A stretch of 59,853 nucleotides of DNA from Bacteroidia bacterium. Its GTDB lineage: Bacteria > Bacteroidota > Bacteroidia > CAIKAF01. The notes under the pieces are model-generated. The model was not told where the DNA came from and did not search any database. It saw only the letters and a list, made by a program, of their open reading frames with translations. The DNA is taken from positions 1 through 59,853 of the forward strand of contig JACVCJ010000007.1 in the NCBI GenBank assembly GCA_016742095.1, written 5' to 3'. Both the position numbers and the translations under genes were made by a program. Shown here in pieces: positions 1 to 7,441 of the stretch (position 1 is its first letter; the number at the start of each line of letters is the position of its first letter).

Positions 1-390
1 CCGGGAGGCCTTATAGCCTCCTGTCAGCAGGTATACCTCAAAACCGTACAGATCGAGCAGCCAGGCCACAGCCCCGCTGCGCATTCCGCCCCGCCAGCAA
101 TGCACCAGTATACGTTTATCTCCGGCGTTCGGCAGCAGGCGTTCGGCTTCTTCTACCATAGGGCGCATTTTCGGACCGAAAAAATCCAGGCCGATCTTTA
201 TCGCATCCTCACGGCTCTGCTGTTTATACGCTGTACCCACGATGCGGCGTTCTTCGTCACTGAACAGCGGAAACGATACCGCCCCCGGAATATGCGCATG
301 GGCATACTCCGCAGGACTGCGCACATCGGCAACGGGACATTCTGCCGCCATCTTCACAAAGGTATCCACATCGAGGTGTATTATAGCCAT
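1..390 (-). CDS. mnmH: tRNA 2-selenouridine synthase MnmH, 5' part (cut by window edge)
   Basis: The first 130 codons are visible, starting at the ATG at 390 and running open off the left edge. The protein begins with a rhodanese domain: an Asp-Val-Arg-Ser-Pro stretch near residue 21, the family-typical FSDEERRIVGTAYKQQS segment near residues 53-67 and the rhodanese active-site loop HCWRGGMRS with its Cys near residue 107. This combination is typical of MnmH (SelU/YbbB), which replaces the sulfur of 2-thiouridine at the tRNA wobble position with selenium through a geranylated intermediate. The C-terminal P-loop half lies outside the window, so that part cannot be confirmed. A plain rhodanese sulfurtransferase is less likely because of the FSDEER segment. 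It is divergent from the histidine kinase gene at 710. Confidence 0.9.
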   Translation of the reverse strand, partial: MAIIHLDVDTFVKMAAECPVADVRSPAEYAHAHIPGAVSFPLFSDEERRIVGTAYKQQSREDAIKIGLDFFGPKMRPMVEEAERLLPNAGDKRILVHCWRGGMRSGAVAWLLDLYGFEVYLLTGGYKASR

Positions 391-466
391 ATACAGGGTG
401 CCGCAGGTATGCTGCGCAGCCGCCACAAAGAAACAAAATATTCCGCTTGGATGCGGCATACAATAA

Positions 467-492
467 ACCCGGTACTCCGCAGAATACCGGGT
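467..492. other. Hairpin in the 319-bp divergent gap 391-709
   Basis: ACCCGGTA at 467-474 and TACCGGGT at 485-492 form a perfect 8-bp stem with a 10-base loop. There is no clear T-run on either side, so this may be a leader hairpin of mnmH rather than a terminator. The rest of the gap 391-709 shows no gene; a weak -7-like element ending in TTTG (669-676) lies in front of the kinase gene. Confidence 0.4.
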
Positions 493-709
493 CTTTCTAT
501 GTAAACTACCCCAAATCGTTCTTTCTGCAGCCACAGGGCCGGGTTCCCCTGCTGCTGTGGCAAAGATGCGGTACAAAAAGACACACTCACATCCTGAAAA
601 AGCAGGATATTGCTGCTGCGGCCGGAAAAATCCTGTAAAAACAGGAGCAGCGCGTCCATGCATACAACGTACTTTGCACTATCTTCCCGGAGGATTCATA
701 CATTTGAGA

Positions 710-2662
710 ATGAAGCACCTGTTTATTTTACTCTGCCTTTGCAGTCTGCCGCTCTACAGCCAGGACGCGCGCCATGCCGACAGTCTGCGCAGTGCCCTGC
801 AGCAGGGTGGCAGGGATACGAACCAGGTAAATGCCCTGTACCGTTACGGCGAACTGTTCGAAGACGAACAGCCCGACTCTGCCCTCTCCTATTATCTGCA
901 GGCACATGAGCTGGCCCGTGAAATTCAGTACCTGAGAGGCGAAGCTGCATTTGCCAGTTTCTGTCTGCCCACGCTCAACAACCGGGGAGAATACCGCCGG
1001 GCACTGGATATTGCCCGTGAGGCCCTGGAGATCTACAAAAGAGCAGGAACCCGGCGCGACCTGGCCGTAGCCTACCTGAATGTAGGCAGCGAATGGCAGT
1101 ACCTGTCCGATTTTCAGGCGGCTGCCGATAATTACCTGGAAGCCCTCAAATACGCCGAACAGGTAAACGATACACGCCTGTTACGTATGACGAACAATAA
1201 CCTGGCATCCGTATTCCTGTCCCTTTCCCAGTTCGAAAAAGGACGCGACTATGCCCGCACAGGCCTGCAATACGCCTGTCAGCTGAACAACGACGGGGCC
1301 GTGGCTTCCAGTTTATACAACCTGGCGACCGCAGCCGTGTACCTGGAACGCTACGATACGGCCCTGGTGCTTTTCCACGAGATCGAGAAAATAGCACAGA
1401 AACTGAACGACGACCTCTTTTACCTGGACGCCTGGATCGGCAAAGCCGGGGCCTACGACGGGCTGGGCGTACGACAGAAGGCCCTGTATTATTTTGATAA
1501 GGTGATCGTTTTTTCGAAACAGAAAGAAGTTCCCGAATACGAAATGTATGCCTATATGGGCAAAGCCGAACATTACCTGAAATACAACGATCATGCGGGA
1601 GCCGCCGACGCCATCCGGAACGGCCTGGTACTGGCGGAACAGCTGGAGACCCGGTTCGAACGCAAGGACCTGCTGCTGAAAGCCTCTACGCTGAACGAAA
1701 AGACCGGCAACTACAAAGAGGCCCTGCGGTATTTTAAGGAAGCCCAGGTATTGAACGATTCCATCACCGGTGAAAACCACCGCATTGCCATTGCCAATAA
1801 CGAGGCCCGTTATGAATTCAACAAAAAGGAACTGGCCATCAGCAGCCTGCTGGCGGAGAACGCCCTGCACCAGTCGCAGATAAAACAGCAGCGTACCGTG
1901 AACATTGCCCTGGCGGCCGGCAGTGTGCTGTTACTGCTTATCTTCTTTCTGGTGTACCGCAACGTAAAACACAAGCAAAAACTACAGAAACAGCGCATCA
2001 GCGAGCTCGAGACCGAGAAAAAACTCACCGCTACGGAAGCCATCATCAAGGGCGAGGAACAGGAACGTTCGCGCCTGGCCAAAGACCTGCACGATGGTCT
2101 GGGCGGCATGCTTTCGGGCGTTAAATACACCTTGCACAACATGAAAGAGAACCTGGTACTTACCGAAGACAATGCGCGGGCATTTGAACACAGCCTGCAG
2201 ATGCTGGACAGTTCCATCAGCGAAATGCGGCGGGTAGCCCACAACATGATGCCCGAATCCCTGCTGAAATTCGGACTGGACGCGGCCCTGAAAGATTTTT
2301 GCAGCCAGGTGACCGTAAGCGGTATCCTCCGGGTAAGCTACCAGTCGTTCGGCCTCAGCGGCAAAGAACCGGAACAATCGCTGGCCATTACCATATACCG
2401 CGTTGTGCAGGAACTCCTCAACAACACGATAAAACATGCCGCGGCACACAACGTCATTGTACAGCTGGCCGCCGAAGAGGTACAGATCACCCTGACGGTA
2501 GAGGACGACGGCAAAGGCTTTGATACGGCCTCCCTGGGATCGGCCAAAGGCATCGGCTGGAAAAATATCCTGTCGCGCCTGGATTATCACAACGGCAAAC
2601 TGGACGTACGGTCCTCGCCCGACAAAGGCACTTCGGTATACATAGAATTCAGGACGGCATGA
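710..2662 (+). CDS. TPR-containing sensor histidine kinase (HisKA_3 type)
   Basis: 650-residue sensor kinase. The start at 710 is chosen because it puts a signal peptide (MKHLFILLCLCSLPLYSQ) first; an in-frame ATG at 557 would add an unrelated N-terminal stretch. After the signal comes a long helical sensor region of tetratricopeptide-like repeats (about residues 20-370), one membrane helix near residues 398-420, a short coiled coil, then the HisKA_3 dimerisation box KDLHDGLGGMLSG with phosphoacceptor His461 and an HATPase_c domain with N box (LLNNTIKHA) and G box (DDGKGF). This is the NarL-type kinase architecture common in Bacteroidota. It overlaps the following response regulator gene by 4 bp (ATGA), so the two are a co-translated pair. 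The stimulus cannot be read from sequence. Confidence 0.93.
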   Translation: MKHLFILLCLCSLPLYSQDARHADSLRSALQQGGRDTNQVNALYRYGELFEDEQPDSALSYYLQAHELAREIQYLRGEAAFASFCLPTLNNRGEYRRALDIAREALEIYKRAGTRRDLAVAYLNVGSEWQYLSDFQAAADNYLEALKYAEQVNDTRLLRMTNNNLASVFLSLSQFEKGRDYARTGLQYACQLNNDGAVASSLYNLATAAVYLERYDTALVLFHEIEKIAQKLNDDLFYLDAWIGKAGAYDGLGVRQKALYYFDKVIVFSKQKEVPEYEMYAYMGKAEHYLKYNDHAGAADAIRNGLVLAEQLETRFERKDLLLKASTLNEKTGNYKEALRYFKEAQVLNDSITGENHRIAIANNEARYEFNKKELAISSLLAENALHQSQIKQQRTVNIALAAGSVLLLLIFFLVYRNVKHKQKLQKQRISELETEKKLTATEAIIKGEEQERSRLAKDLHDGLGGMLSGVKYTLHNMKENLVLTEDNARAFEHSLQMLDSSISEMRRVAHNMMPESLLKFGLDAALKDFCSQVTVSGILRVSYQSFGLSGKEPEQSLAITIYRVVQELLNNTIKHAAAHNVIVQLAAEEVQITLTVEDDGKGFDTASLGSAKGIGWKNILSRLDYHNGKLDVRSSPDKGTSVYIEFRTA

Positions 2663-3276
2663 GTACAAAAATTTTCATTGTAGACGATCATTACATGATC
2701 ATTGAAGGCATAAAGTCGATGCTGGTGAACGAACCGGGGATCGAATGGCTGGGGCATGCCTCCAGTGCGGCCAGCTGTCTGTCGTTCCTGCGCGTACACA
2801 CACCCGACGTGATACTGATGGACATAAACCTGCCCGATAAAAGCGGACTGGAACTCTGTAAGGAAGTGACGCAGCTGTACCCGGGCATAAAGATCATCGG
2901 GCTGAGTACGTTCAACCAGCTCAGTTTTATCTCGCGCATGCTGGAGAACGGCGCTTACGGTTACCTGCTGAAAAACGCATCGCGGCACGAGATCCTGCAG
3001 GCCATAGGAACGGTGATGCAGCGCAAACAGTACCTCAGCATCGAAGCCTCGGAAATGGTAAAGAAGAACCAGGGCGACGACAGTCCCGTGCTTACCCGCC
3101 GCGAGATCGAAGTGCTGCAACTGATCGCCGAAGGGCTCACCAATGCCGAAATGGCGGAGAAACTGTTCGTGAGCGTTACCACCATCGACACACACCGTAA
3201 GAACCTGCTGGCCAAATTCAACGCTAAAAATACGGCGGCCCTGGTCTGGGCGGCGGCACAGATGAAATTTGTGTAA
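2659..3276 (+). CDS. NarL/FixJ-family response regulator (partner of the TPR kinase)
   Basis: 205-residue regulator. The receiver domain shows the acidic pair Asp9-Asp10 and the phosphoacceptor Asp55 in the ILMDINLPD motif, followed by the conserved Lys in the GYLLKNAS segment. A LuxR-type helix-turn-helix begins at about residue 144 (LTRREIEVLQLIAEGLTNAE) and ends with the recognition helix TIDTHRKNLLAKF. It binds DNA after phosphorylation by the kinase whose stop codon it overlaps. It is convergent with a second response regulator gene ending at 3357; the 80-bp gap between them holds no obvious terminator. Confidence 0.94.
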   Translation: MSTKIFIVDDHYMIIEGIKSMLVNEPGIEWLGHASSAASCLSFLRVHTPDVILMDINLPDKSGLELCKEVTQLYPGIKIIGLSTFNQLSFISRMLENGAYGYLLKNASRHEILQAIGTVMQRKQYLSIEASEMVKKNQGDDSPVLTRREIEVLQLIAEGLTNAEMAEKLFVSVTTIDTHRKNLLAKFNAKNTAALVWAAAQMKFV

Positions 3277-3356
3277 ATATTGCGTTCATAAAGCGGGACT
3301 GCTCTCTGTGATCCGCAGCCTCCTCAAAGAATTCCCGTCTTAATTTCGTATATCTG

Positions 3357-4040
3357 TCAGTTCAGGTCTACGATGCCGTTACGCAGTGCATACATCACCA
3401 GCCCGGTCACATTGCGCGAACCGGTTTTCTGCAACAGGTTGTTTCGGTGACCATTCACCGTTTTTACGCTGATGAACAGCTTTTCGGCAATTTCTTCGGC
3501 CGTATACTGCTGGCAGACGAGTTGCAATACTTCCACCTCGCGACGCGTGATCTCTACCGGCAGGTTCGGCGTTCTTTTCTTTTTACCGAGATTGTTCCGG
3601 ATGGCCGCGAGCGTATTTTCATTGATATACGAACCTTTGGTCTGTACGGCCACAATGGCTTCGTACACTTCCTGCGGATCGCTGTCCTTGGCAAGATAAC
3701 CGTGCGCTCCCTGCTCGATGAGGCGGGCCATATAACTTTCGTCCCGGTGCACCGAAAGGATCAGTATCTTCATTTCGGGATACGTGTTCAGCAGCAGCTG
3801 GGTGAGGTATTCCCCGCTGAATTCGCGGTTACCGAGGGCCGGCAAAGAAAGGTCCACCAGCATTACATCGGGCAGCCGGTCGCTCTGCTGCAGTTTATCG
3901 AGTACGGAATGCCCGTCGGGCGATTCAAATACGACCTCCAGTTCGGGCCAGTTCCCCAGTATGGCTTTCATGCCTTCCCGGAAAAGTACCTGGTCTTCCA
4001 CCAGGCCGACCTGTATTTTTTCTGTGGTTTTAGAATTCAT
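3357..4040 (-). CDS. NarL/FixJ-family response regulator, last gene of a four-gene operon
   Basis: 227-residue regulator with receiver domain (phosphoacceptor Asp63 in VMLVDLSLP, conserved Lys in HGYLAKDSD) and a LuxR-type helix-turn-helix (ITRREVEVLQLVCQQYTAEE, then TVNGHRNNLLQKTG). It follows the kinase gene 4092-4889 with a gap of about 50 bp and is almost certainly its partner. It is related in design to, but clearly different in sequence from, the regulator at 2659-3276 which faces it. Confidence 0.93.
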   Translation of the reverse strand: MNSKTTEKIQVGLVEDQVLFREGMKAILGNWPELEVVFESPDGHSVLDKLQQSDRLPDVMLVDLSLPALGNREFSGEYLTQLLLNTYPEMKILILSVHRDESYMARLIEQGAHGYLAKDSDPQEVYEAIVAVQTKGSYINENTLAAIRNNLGKKKRTPNLPVEITRREVEVLQLVCQQYTAEEIAEKLFISVKTVNGHRNNLLQKTGSRNVTGLVMYALRNGIVDLN

Positions 4041-4091
4041 AGGGTGTATACGTTATGGGTGTGGATGATCTGTAAATATACGCATCCTGTT

Positions 4092-4889
4092 TTATTCCCC
4101 CGGCAGCGGTATGCATATCCGCGCAAAAAAACCACCTTCGGGCCGGTTCCCCATTTCCAGGCTGCCGTTCAGTACGCTCACCCGGCCTTCCAGATTCTTA
4201 TGGCCCAGTCCGCCCGATACCGTACCCGGCGGCAGACCCGTGCCATTGTCCGTATACAGGCAGTGCAGGAAGCCGGCAGCGGCATCGAGCTGTATTTCAA
4301 TTTCACCGGCCTGTGCATGTGTCAGCGTATTGTTCAGCAGTTCCATCAGTATGCGGTACATGGCCAGTTTCAGCGGCCAGCCCAGTGCGGGCAGCGGGGT
4401 TATTTCGCGGAGGTTCAGCTGCACGCTCCCGGTTGCATTTACCTGTACGGCCAGGGTTTCCAGCGCTTCGGCAAGGTCTTGTCCCTCCAGGTGCAGGGGC
4501 ATCAGTTGCCGGCTGATGCGGCGCATATTGGCCAGGGAAGCTTCAGTAAGCTGCCGGATATTGTTCAGGGCGGCTCCGGTGTTCGCGGGGTCCGTGGCGT
4601 ACGTTTTTTCCAGCTGTACCAGGTGCATGCGGGTAATGGACAGAATGGCCCCCAGCTCATCGTGCAGGTCGCGTGCAATACGCCGGCGCTCTTCTTCCTG
4701 CGCAGCAATGGCAGACTGCAGCAACTCGCGCTGGTAACGGCTTTTCAGTTGTTCCTGTGCCAGTTTCTGGCGGAACAGGTTCTTGCGGAACTGCTGGTTA
4801 AGCAGCACCACCCCGGCCGCAATGATAAAGATCACCAGGGCCAGGGGCAGCAGGGCTGACAGGAAATTTATCTTTTCGGCCGTTTCCAT
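4092..4889 (-). CDS. Sensor histidine kinase, single N-terminal membrane helix (HisKA_3 type)
   Basis: 265 residues from the ATG at 4889; a second ATG at 4907 would add six residues and lengthen the overlap with the upstream gene, so 4889 is preferred. One membrane helix at about residues 9-30 is followed by a short coiled coil, the box RRRIARDLHDELGAILS with His76, and an ATPase domain with LLNNTLTHA (N box) and DNGTGLP (G box). There is no sensor domain of its own, so signal input probably comes from the membrane protein whose 3' end it overlaps (4868-5518) and the lipoprotein before that. It pairs with the regulator 3357-4040. Confidence 0.92.
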   Translation of the reverse strand: METAEKINFLSALLPLALVIFIIAAGVVLLNQQFRKNLFRQKLAQEQLKSRYQRELLQSAIAAQEEERRRIARDLHDELGAILSITRMHLVQLEKTYATDPANTGAALNNIRQLTEASLANMRRISRQLMPLHLEGQDLAEALETLAVQVNATGSVQLNLREITPLPALGWPLKLAMYRILMELLNNTLTHAQAGEIEIQLDAAAGFLHCLYTDNGTGLPPGTVSGGLGHKNLEGRVSVLNGSLEMGNRPEGGFFARICIPLPGE

Positions 4890-5518
4890 AATCCGGTAAA
4901 AAAACAAATATACATTACCACGGAAAAGAACGAGTGCAGTATCCAGGTATAACGGTTCAGATCTTTCGGGAAAGAGTGTGTGATGAGATCGCCGAAATAA
5001 AAAATAATGAGGTTGGACGAGTAATATACGAAAAGGCCCGAGTTGATCCAGTGCAGGCTGCTGATCTGCGCCCGGCGCTGTTCCTTTACCGTATTGTCCA
5101 GCAGCAGCATATAGGTAAACAGCGACAGGATGACCACCAGTACCGATTCAGCGCTGAGTGCATAGGAATTAAACGTGCTGAGCGGCTGCAGGAACAGGGT
5201 ATTGGCTATGCTGAACAGGAGGAAAAGCAGAGCTGCCGCCTCGATGATACGTTTATCGATAAAATTGCGCAGCAGTTCCCGGTAGAACAGGGCCAGCAAC
5301 ATAAAGCCCAGGGCTGTGTATACGTGCAGCAGCGGCAGGTTATTGATGCTGCGGAACCAGAGCAGCAGTGAAATGCCCTGTACGATGGCAGAAAAGAAAA
5401 CAAACAGGGAAAACAGCCGCAGTTCCCGGTCCAGCCGGCGGTAGCAGAAAGCTGCGTATACCGCTGTAAGCAGGATCGGGAAATGCGAACCGATGATGAT
5501 GACTTTGGATAAGGTCAT
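4868..5518 (-). CDS. Multi-pass membrane protein, probable sensor partner of the kinase
   Basis: 216 residues, nearly all hydrophobic, with about seven predicted membrane helices and short charged loops; no enzymatic motif was recognised. It starts inside the stop codon of the lipoprotein gene (ATGA overlap at 5515-5518) and its end overlaps the start of the kinase gene by 22 bp. Similar integral membrane proteins sit beside NarL-type kinases in other Bacteroidota. The sensing role is inferred from this tight coupling, not from any domain. Confidence 0.75.
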   Translation of the reverse strand: MTLSKVIIIGSHFPILLTAVYAAFCYRRLDRELRLFSLFVFFSAIVQGISLLLWFRSINNLPLLHVYTALGFMLLALFYRELLRNFIDKRIIEAAALLFLLFSIANTLFLQPLSTFNSYALSAESVLVVILSLFTYMLLLDNTVKEQRRAQISSLHWINSGLFVYYSSNLIIFYFGDLITHSFPKDLNRYTWILHSFFSVVMYICFFTGLWKRPKR

Positions 5519-6030
5519 TTTTCAATGGATAGACCTTCTATGGGTAAGCCTGCCCGGAGCAGGGGACTTTTGAGATCACAGGTGTTGGGACAGGGTGCAT
5601 TGAGGTCCAGCACACCCAGGGTATTCTCGTAGTGTATAAGTGTGTCTTTTGATCCCACCGGATCTACACCTGTTCCTACTGCCCGGGCCCCGACCAGGTA
5701 CAGTTTATAGGTGTTTGTGGTATCCAGGGCGATGTAGCCGCGAACCTGCACCTGGTTCGACTCCGGAATTACAAGAGAGTCCATGATCCGGTACAGGTCT
5801 GATGAGTTCATCGTGAAGCCCCGCAGTGGAAAGCTGTCATATTCTGTATTGCAAAGCTGTGCAAAGCGTGCGATATCTCTTTTGGCGAGACTTTCAGGGA
5901 CGAACACTTTACCGATCGGCGTAAAGGAGGGCGGAGTACCGGCAGGGTCCGGGCAGCCGGTAAACATAAAAAGCAGACTGCAGGCCAGAAAGCCTAAAAG
6001 TCCCCCCAGGTATAAAGAACGGTCTTTCAT
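5515..6030 (-). CDS. Predicted lipoprotein, first gene of the kinase operon
   Basis: 171 residues from the ATG at 6030; upstream in-frame ATGs (to 6174) were rejected because only 6030 places a lipoprotein signal first (hydrophobic stretch ending in LLFMFTGC). The mature part (residue 26 on) has no recognised family. Its stop overlaps the next start by 4 bp, making a four-gene unit: lipoprotein, membrane protein, kinase, regulator. A role in envelope signal sensing is plausible from context only. Confidence 0.75.
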   Translation of the reverse strand: MKDRSLYLGGLLGFLACSLLFMFTGCPDPAGTPPSFTPIGKVFVPESLAKRDIARFAQLCNTEYDSFPLRGFTMNSSDLYRIMDSLVIPESNQVQVRGYIALDTTNTYKLYLVGARAVGTGVDPVGSKDTLIHYENTLGVLDLNAPCPNTCDLKSPLLRAGLPIEGLSIEK

Positions 6031-6202
6031 ACGTAAACGTTTAAATAATTTGTATTGAACTAAGATAGATGCAAACCATGCTCCTTCGCCGCCGCAGAGA
6101 CTTTTACCCCCCAAAAACAGGCAATTATACCTATTGAAACGGATACTTTTGCCGGGTTGTAAAGGAGAGGACATACCGTGATTCCATCACCCAGATTGTT
6201 CT

Positions 6203-6226
6203 TTTTTACTTTCCGATACAGAATTT
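6203..6226. repeat. att-like direct repeat, displaced copy of the mnmE 3' end
   Basis: This 24-bp stretch matches 7418-7441 at 20 of 24 positions. Read on the minus strand it encodes Lys-Phe-Cys-Ile-Gly-Lys-stop, exactly the last residues of MnmE, and all four mismatches are at third codon positions. Sequence upstream of these codons does not resemble mnmE, so this is not a decayed second mnmE gene. It fits the distal attachment site of an element inserted at the 3' end of mnmE. The remaining parts of the gap 6031-6349 hold no gene. Confidence 0.7.
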
Positions 6227-6349
6227 GAACCAAATCTGCCTATCCCAACTCCTGTATAAATTTGCTGAAACGACTCTGATTCCAAGTAGCAAAAATGAAA
6301 CAAAAACTGCGTAAATAAAGGATTAGGATAGGTCAAAGACAGTAAAAAA

Positions 6350-7090
6350 CTATTTGGCCAGATTCAACAACCGCTCCGTTGTCTGCCTCACGGCCTCGGC
6401 TACCAGTTCAATAAAGGCCGTCTTGTTATCCTCTCTCGACCGCTCCAACGCATCGTAGTATTTCAGACGGCTTTCGGCATCGCCCCGAATGTTGGCTATG
6501 GGATATCCGTGTTGCAACAGAATCAGGTTCATCACCAATCTTGATGTACGTCCGTTGCCGTCAATAAACGGATGTATGGTTACTAAGCGTTCGTGCATTT
6601 CGGCAGCCAATACTACGGGATGTAAAGTACCTTTACTTTCATTGTAGAACACAAAGTAATCCTCCATCAGCTTTTGCAGCAGGTATGGTTGGGGCGGTGT
6701 GTGGGTACTGCCTGAAATCAGTACGGGAACTTTACGATAAACACCCGCATTTTCCCGGTCAATGCTTTTAAGAATGATGGCGTGAATTTGCTTCAATGTA
6801 CGCTCGTCCAGCACCGCATCCTGTTTTACCAGTTCACCGATAAAATCTATCGCTTCCTTATGGTTGATGGCTTCCAGATGCTCTTTGAGCGGCTTGCCGC
6901 CAATCGTAAGCCCTTTTTCTATGACAAGTTGGGTTTCCTGTAACGTAAGCGTATTACCCTCTATGCGGTTGCTCTCGTAGGTGTACTCGATGGCCAAAGC
7001 CTCCTGAATCCTGGCATTATCCAGCGAACGGAACTTGCCCAGCTCCGCTTTTAGTGTGTCTAATTCCTGTAATAATGCTTGCAATGGCAT
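6350..7090 (-). CDS. Fic-family AMPylase-like protein with N-terminal inhibitory motif
   Basis: 246 residues. The Fic core motif HPFIDGNGRTSR starts at His173, with the catalytic His and the anion-binding DGNGR loop intact. Near the N terminus the sequence SNRIEG (residues 40-45) fits the (S/T)xxxE(G/N) inhibitory helix, so this is a class II, self-restrained Fic protein. A DNA-binding winged helix seen in longer family members is not obvious; the C-terminal about 45 residues are helical. Such proteins transfer AMP (or another nucleotide part) to target proteins. The gene sits inside the mnmE-end island with no separate antitoxin gene. Target and biological role are unknown. Confidence 0.9.
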   Translation of the reverse strand: MPLQALLQELDTLKAELGKFRSLDNARIQEALAIEYTYESNRIEGNTLTLQETQLVIEKGLTIGGKPLKEHLEAINHKEAIDFIGELVKQDAVLDERTLKQIHAIILKSIDRENAGVYRKVPVLISGSTHTPPQPYLLQKLMEDYFVFYNESKGTLHPVVLAAEMHERLVTIHPFIDGNGRTSRLVMNLILLQHGYPIANIRGDAESRLKYYDALERSREDNKTAFIELVAEAVRQTTERLLNLAK

Positions 7091-7137
7091 GGCCTCTTTA
7101 ATAATAGCACAAGTTTACGAAAATTATGGAAAGGCTC

Positions 7138-7162
7138 ATGATAACGAAGCGTCGTTCATCAT
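7138..7162. promoter_or_regulatory. Imperfect dyad upstream of the Fic gene
   Basis: ATGAT-a-ACGA, a 4-base loop, then TCGT-tc-ATCAT make an imperfect inverted repeat about 48 bp before the Fic start. It could be an operator or simply part of the decayed DNA of the island; there is no regulator gene beside it. Confidence 0.25.
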
Positions 7163-7175
7163 TGTTATTGACAAA

Positions 7176-7405
7176 TCATTCTTTTCTCAACTGCATCAGC
7201 AATTCGTTATAAACGGTCTTACCCTTAATGTCGGGCATACGATAGCTGATGTCCTCGAAAAATACCTCCGCAATCGGCCTGAATGATTTTACTTAATGCC
7301 AGTCTTGCGGCGGATGAACGTTGCAGAATACGCAGGCCCTTCGGAGGCAATGTTTTCCTGTGAGCCTTTAATTCTCGTGTAAAACTGTCCTAAGAGGGAT
7401 CCCAT
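7176..7405 (-). pseudogene. Frameshifted 5' remnant of an unidentified gene (possibly a nuclease-family gene)
   Basis: An ATG at 7405, only 15 bp after the mnmE stop, opens a protein-like reading frame (MGSLLGQFYTRIKGSQENIA). Around the CCC run at 7337-7339 the coding signal moves to another frame (ILQRSSAARLALSKIIQAD) and near 7261-7270 to a third (VFFEDISYRMPDIKGKTVYN), ending at a TGA at 7176. The joined product would be about 75 residues. The first part resembles, from memory, the N terminus of a PD-(D/E)XK-nuclease-like family often found in defence islands, but this cannot be confirmed here. With two frameshifts and no catalytic part left it is taken as a dead gene. Confidence 0.5.
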
Positions 7406-7417
7406 GTACATCTTTTA

Positions 7418-7441
7418 TTTCTACTTCCCGATACAAAACTT
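7418..7441. repeat. att-like direct repeat at the 3' end of mnmE
   Basis: This copy is part of the functional mnmE gene and spans its last six codons, the stop codon and 3 bp beyond. It pairs with the copy at 6203-6226 (20/24 identical, differences at wobble positions only). The wobble pattern suggests that the incoming element carried its own version of the gene end, which keeps MnmE intact after integration. Confidence 0.7.

Larger units (their letters stand above)
6227..7417. mobile_element. Probable small genomic island at the 3' end of mnmE
   Basis: The 1.2-kb interval lies between two copies of the mnmE terminal codons. It holds one intact gene (Fic family) and one frameshifted remnant, and it is visibly richer in A/T than the flanking genes. 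The mnmE (thdF/trmE) 3' end is a known tyrosine-recombinase target, for example for SGI1-type elements. No integrase is present, so the island is either a deletion remnant or an element moved in trans. The boundaries follow the repeats and are approximate. Confidence 0.6.

Noticed and set aside
467-492. Terminator for an upstream gene
   Set aside because: The hairpin lies between two divergent genes and has no T-run, so it does not end any transcript seen here.
3447-4859. 470-codon open frame on the plus strand opposite the second kinase/regulator pair
   Set aside because: Spans two recognised minus-strand genes and lacks domains.
4092-6030. Antibiotic resistance sensor (VraS/LiaS-like with LiaF-type partner)
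   Set aside because: The membrane protein before the kinase has no LiaF sequence marks, and the lipoprotein is unrelated; only the general layout is similar.
6206-6270. Possible decayed second copy of the whole mnmE gene
   Set aside because: Only the last six codons plus stop match; sequence further upstream shows no MnmE residues, which suits an attachment site rather than a pseudogene.
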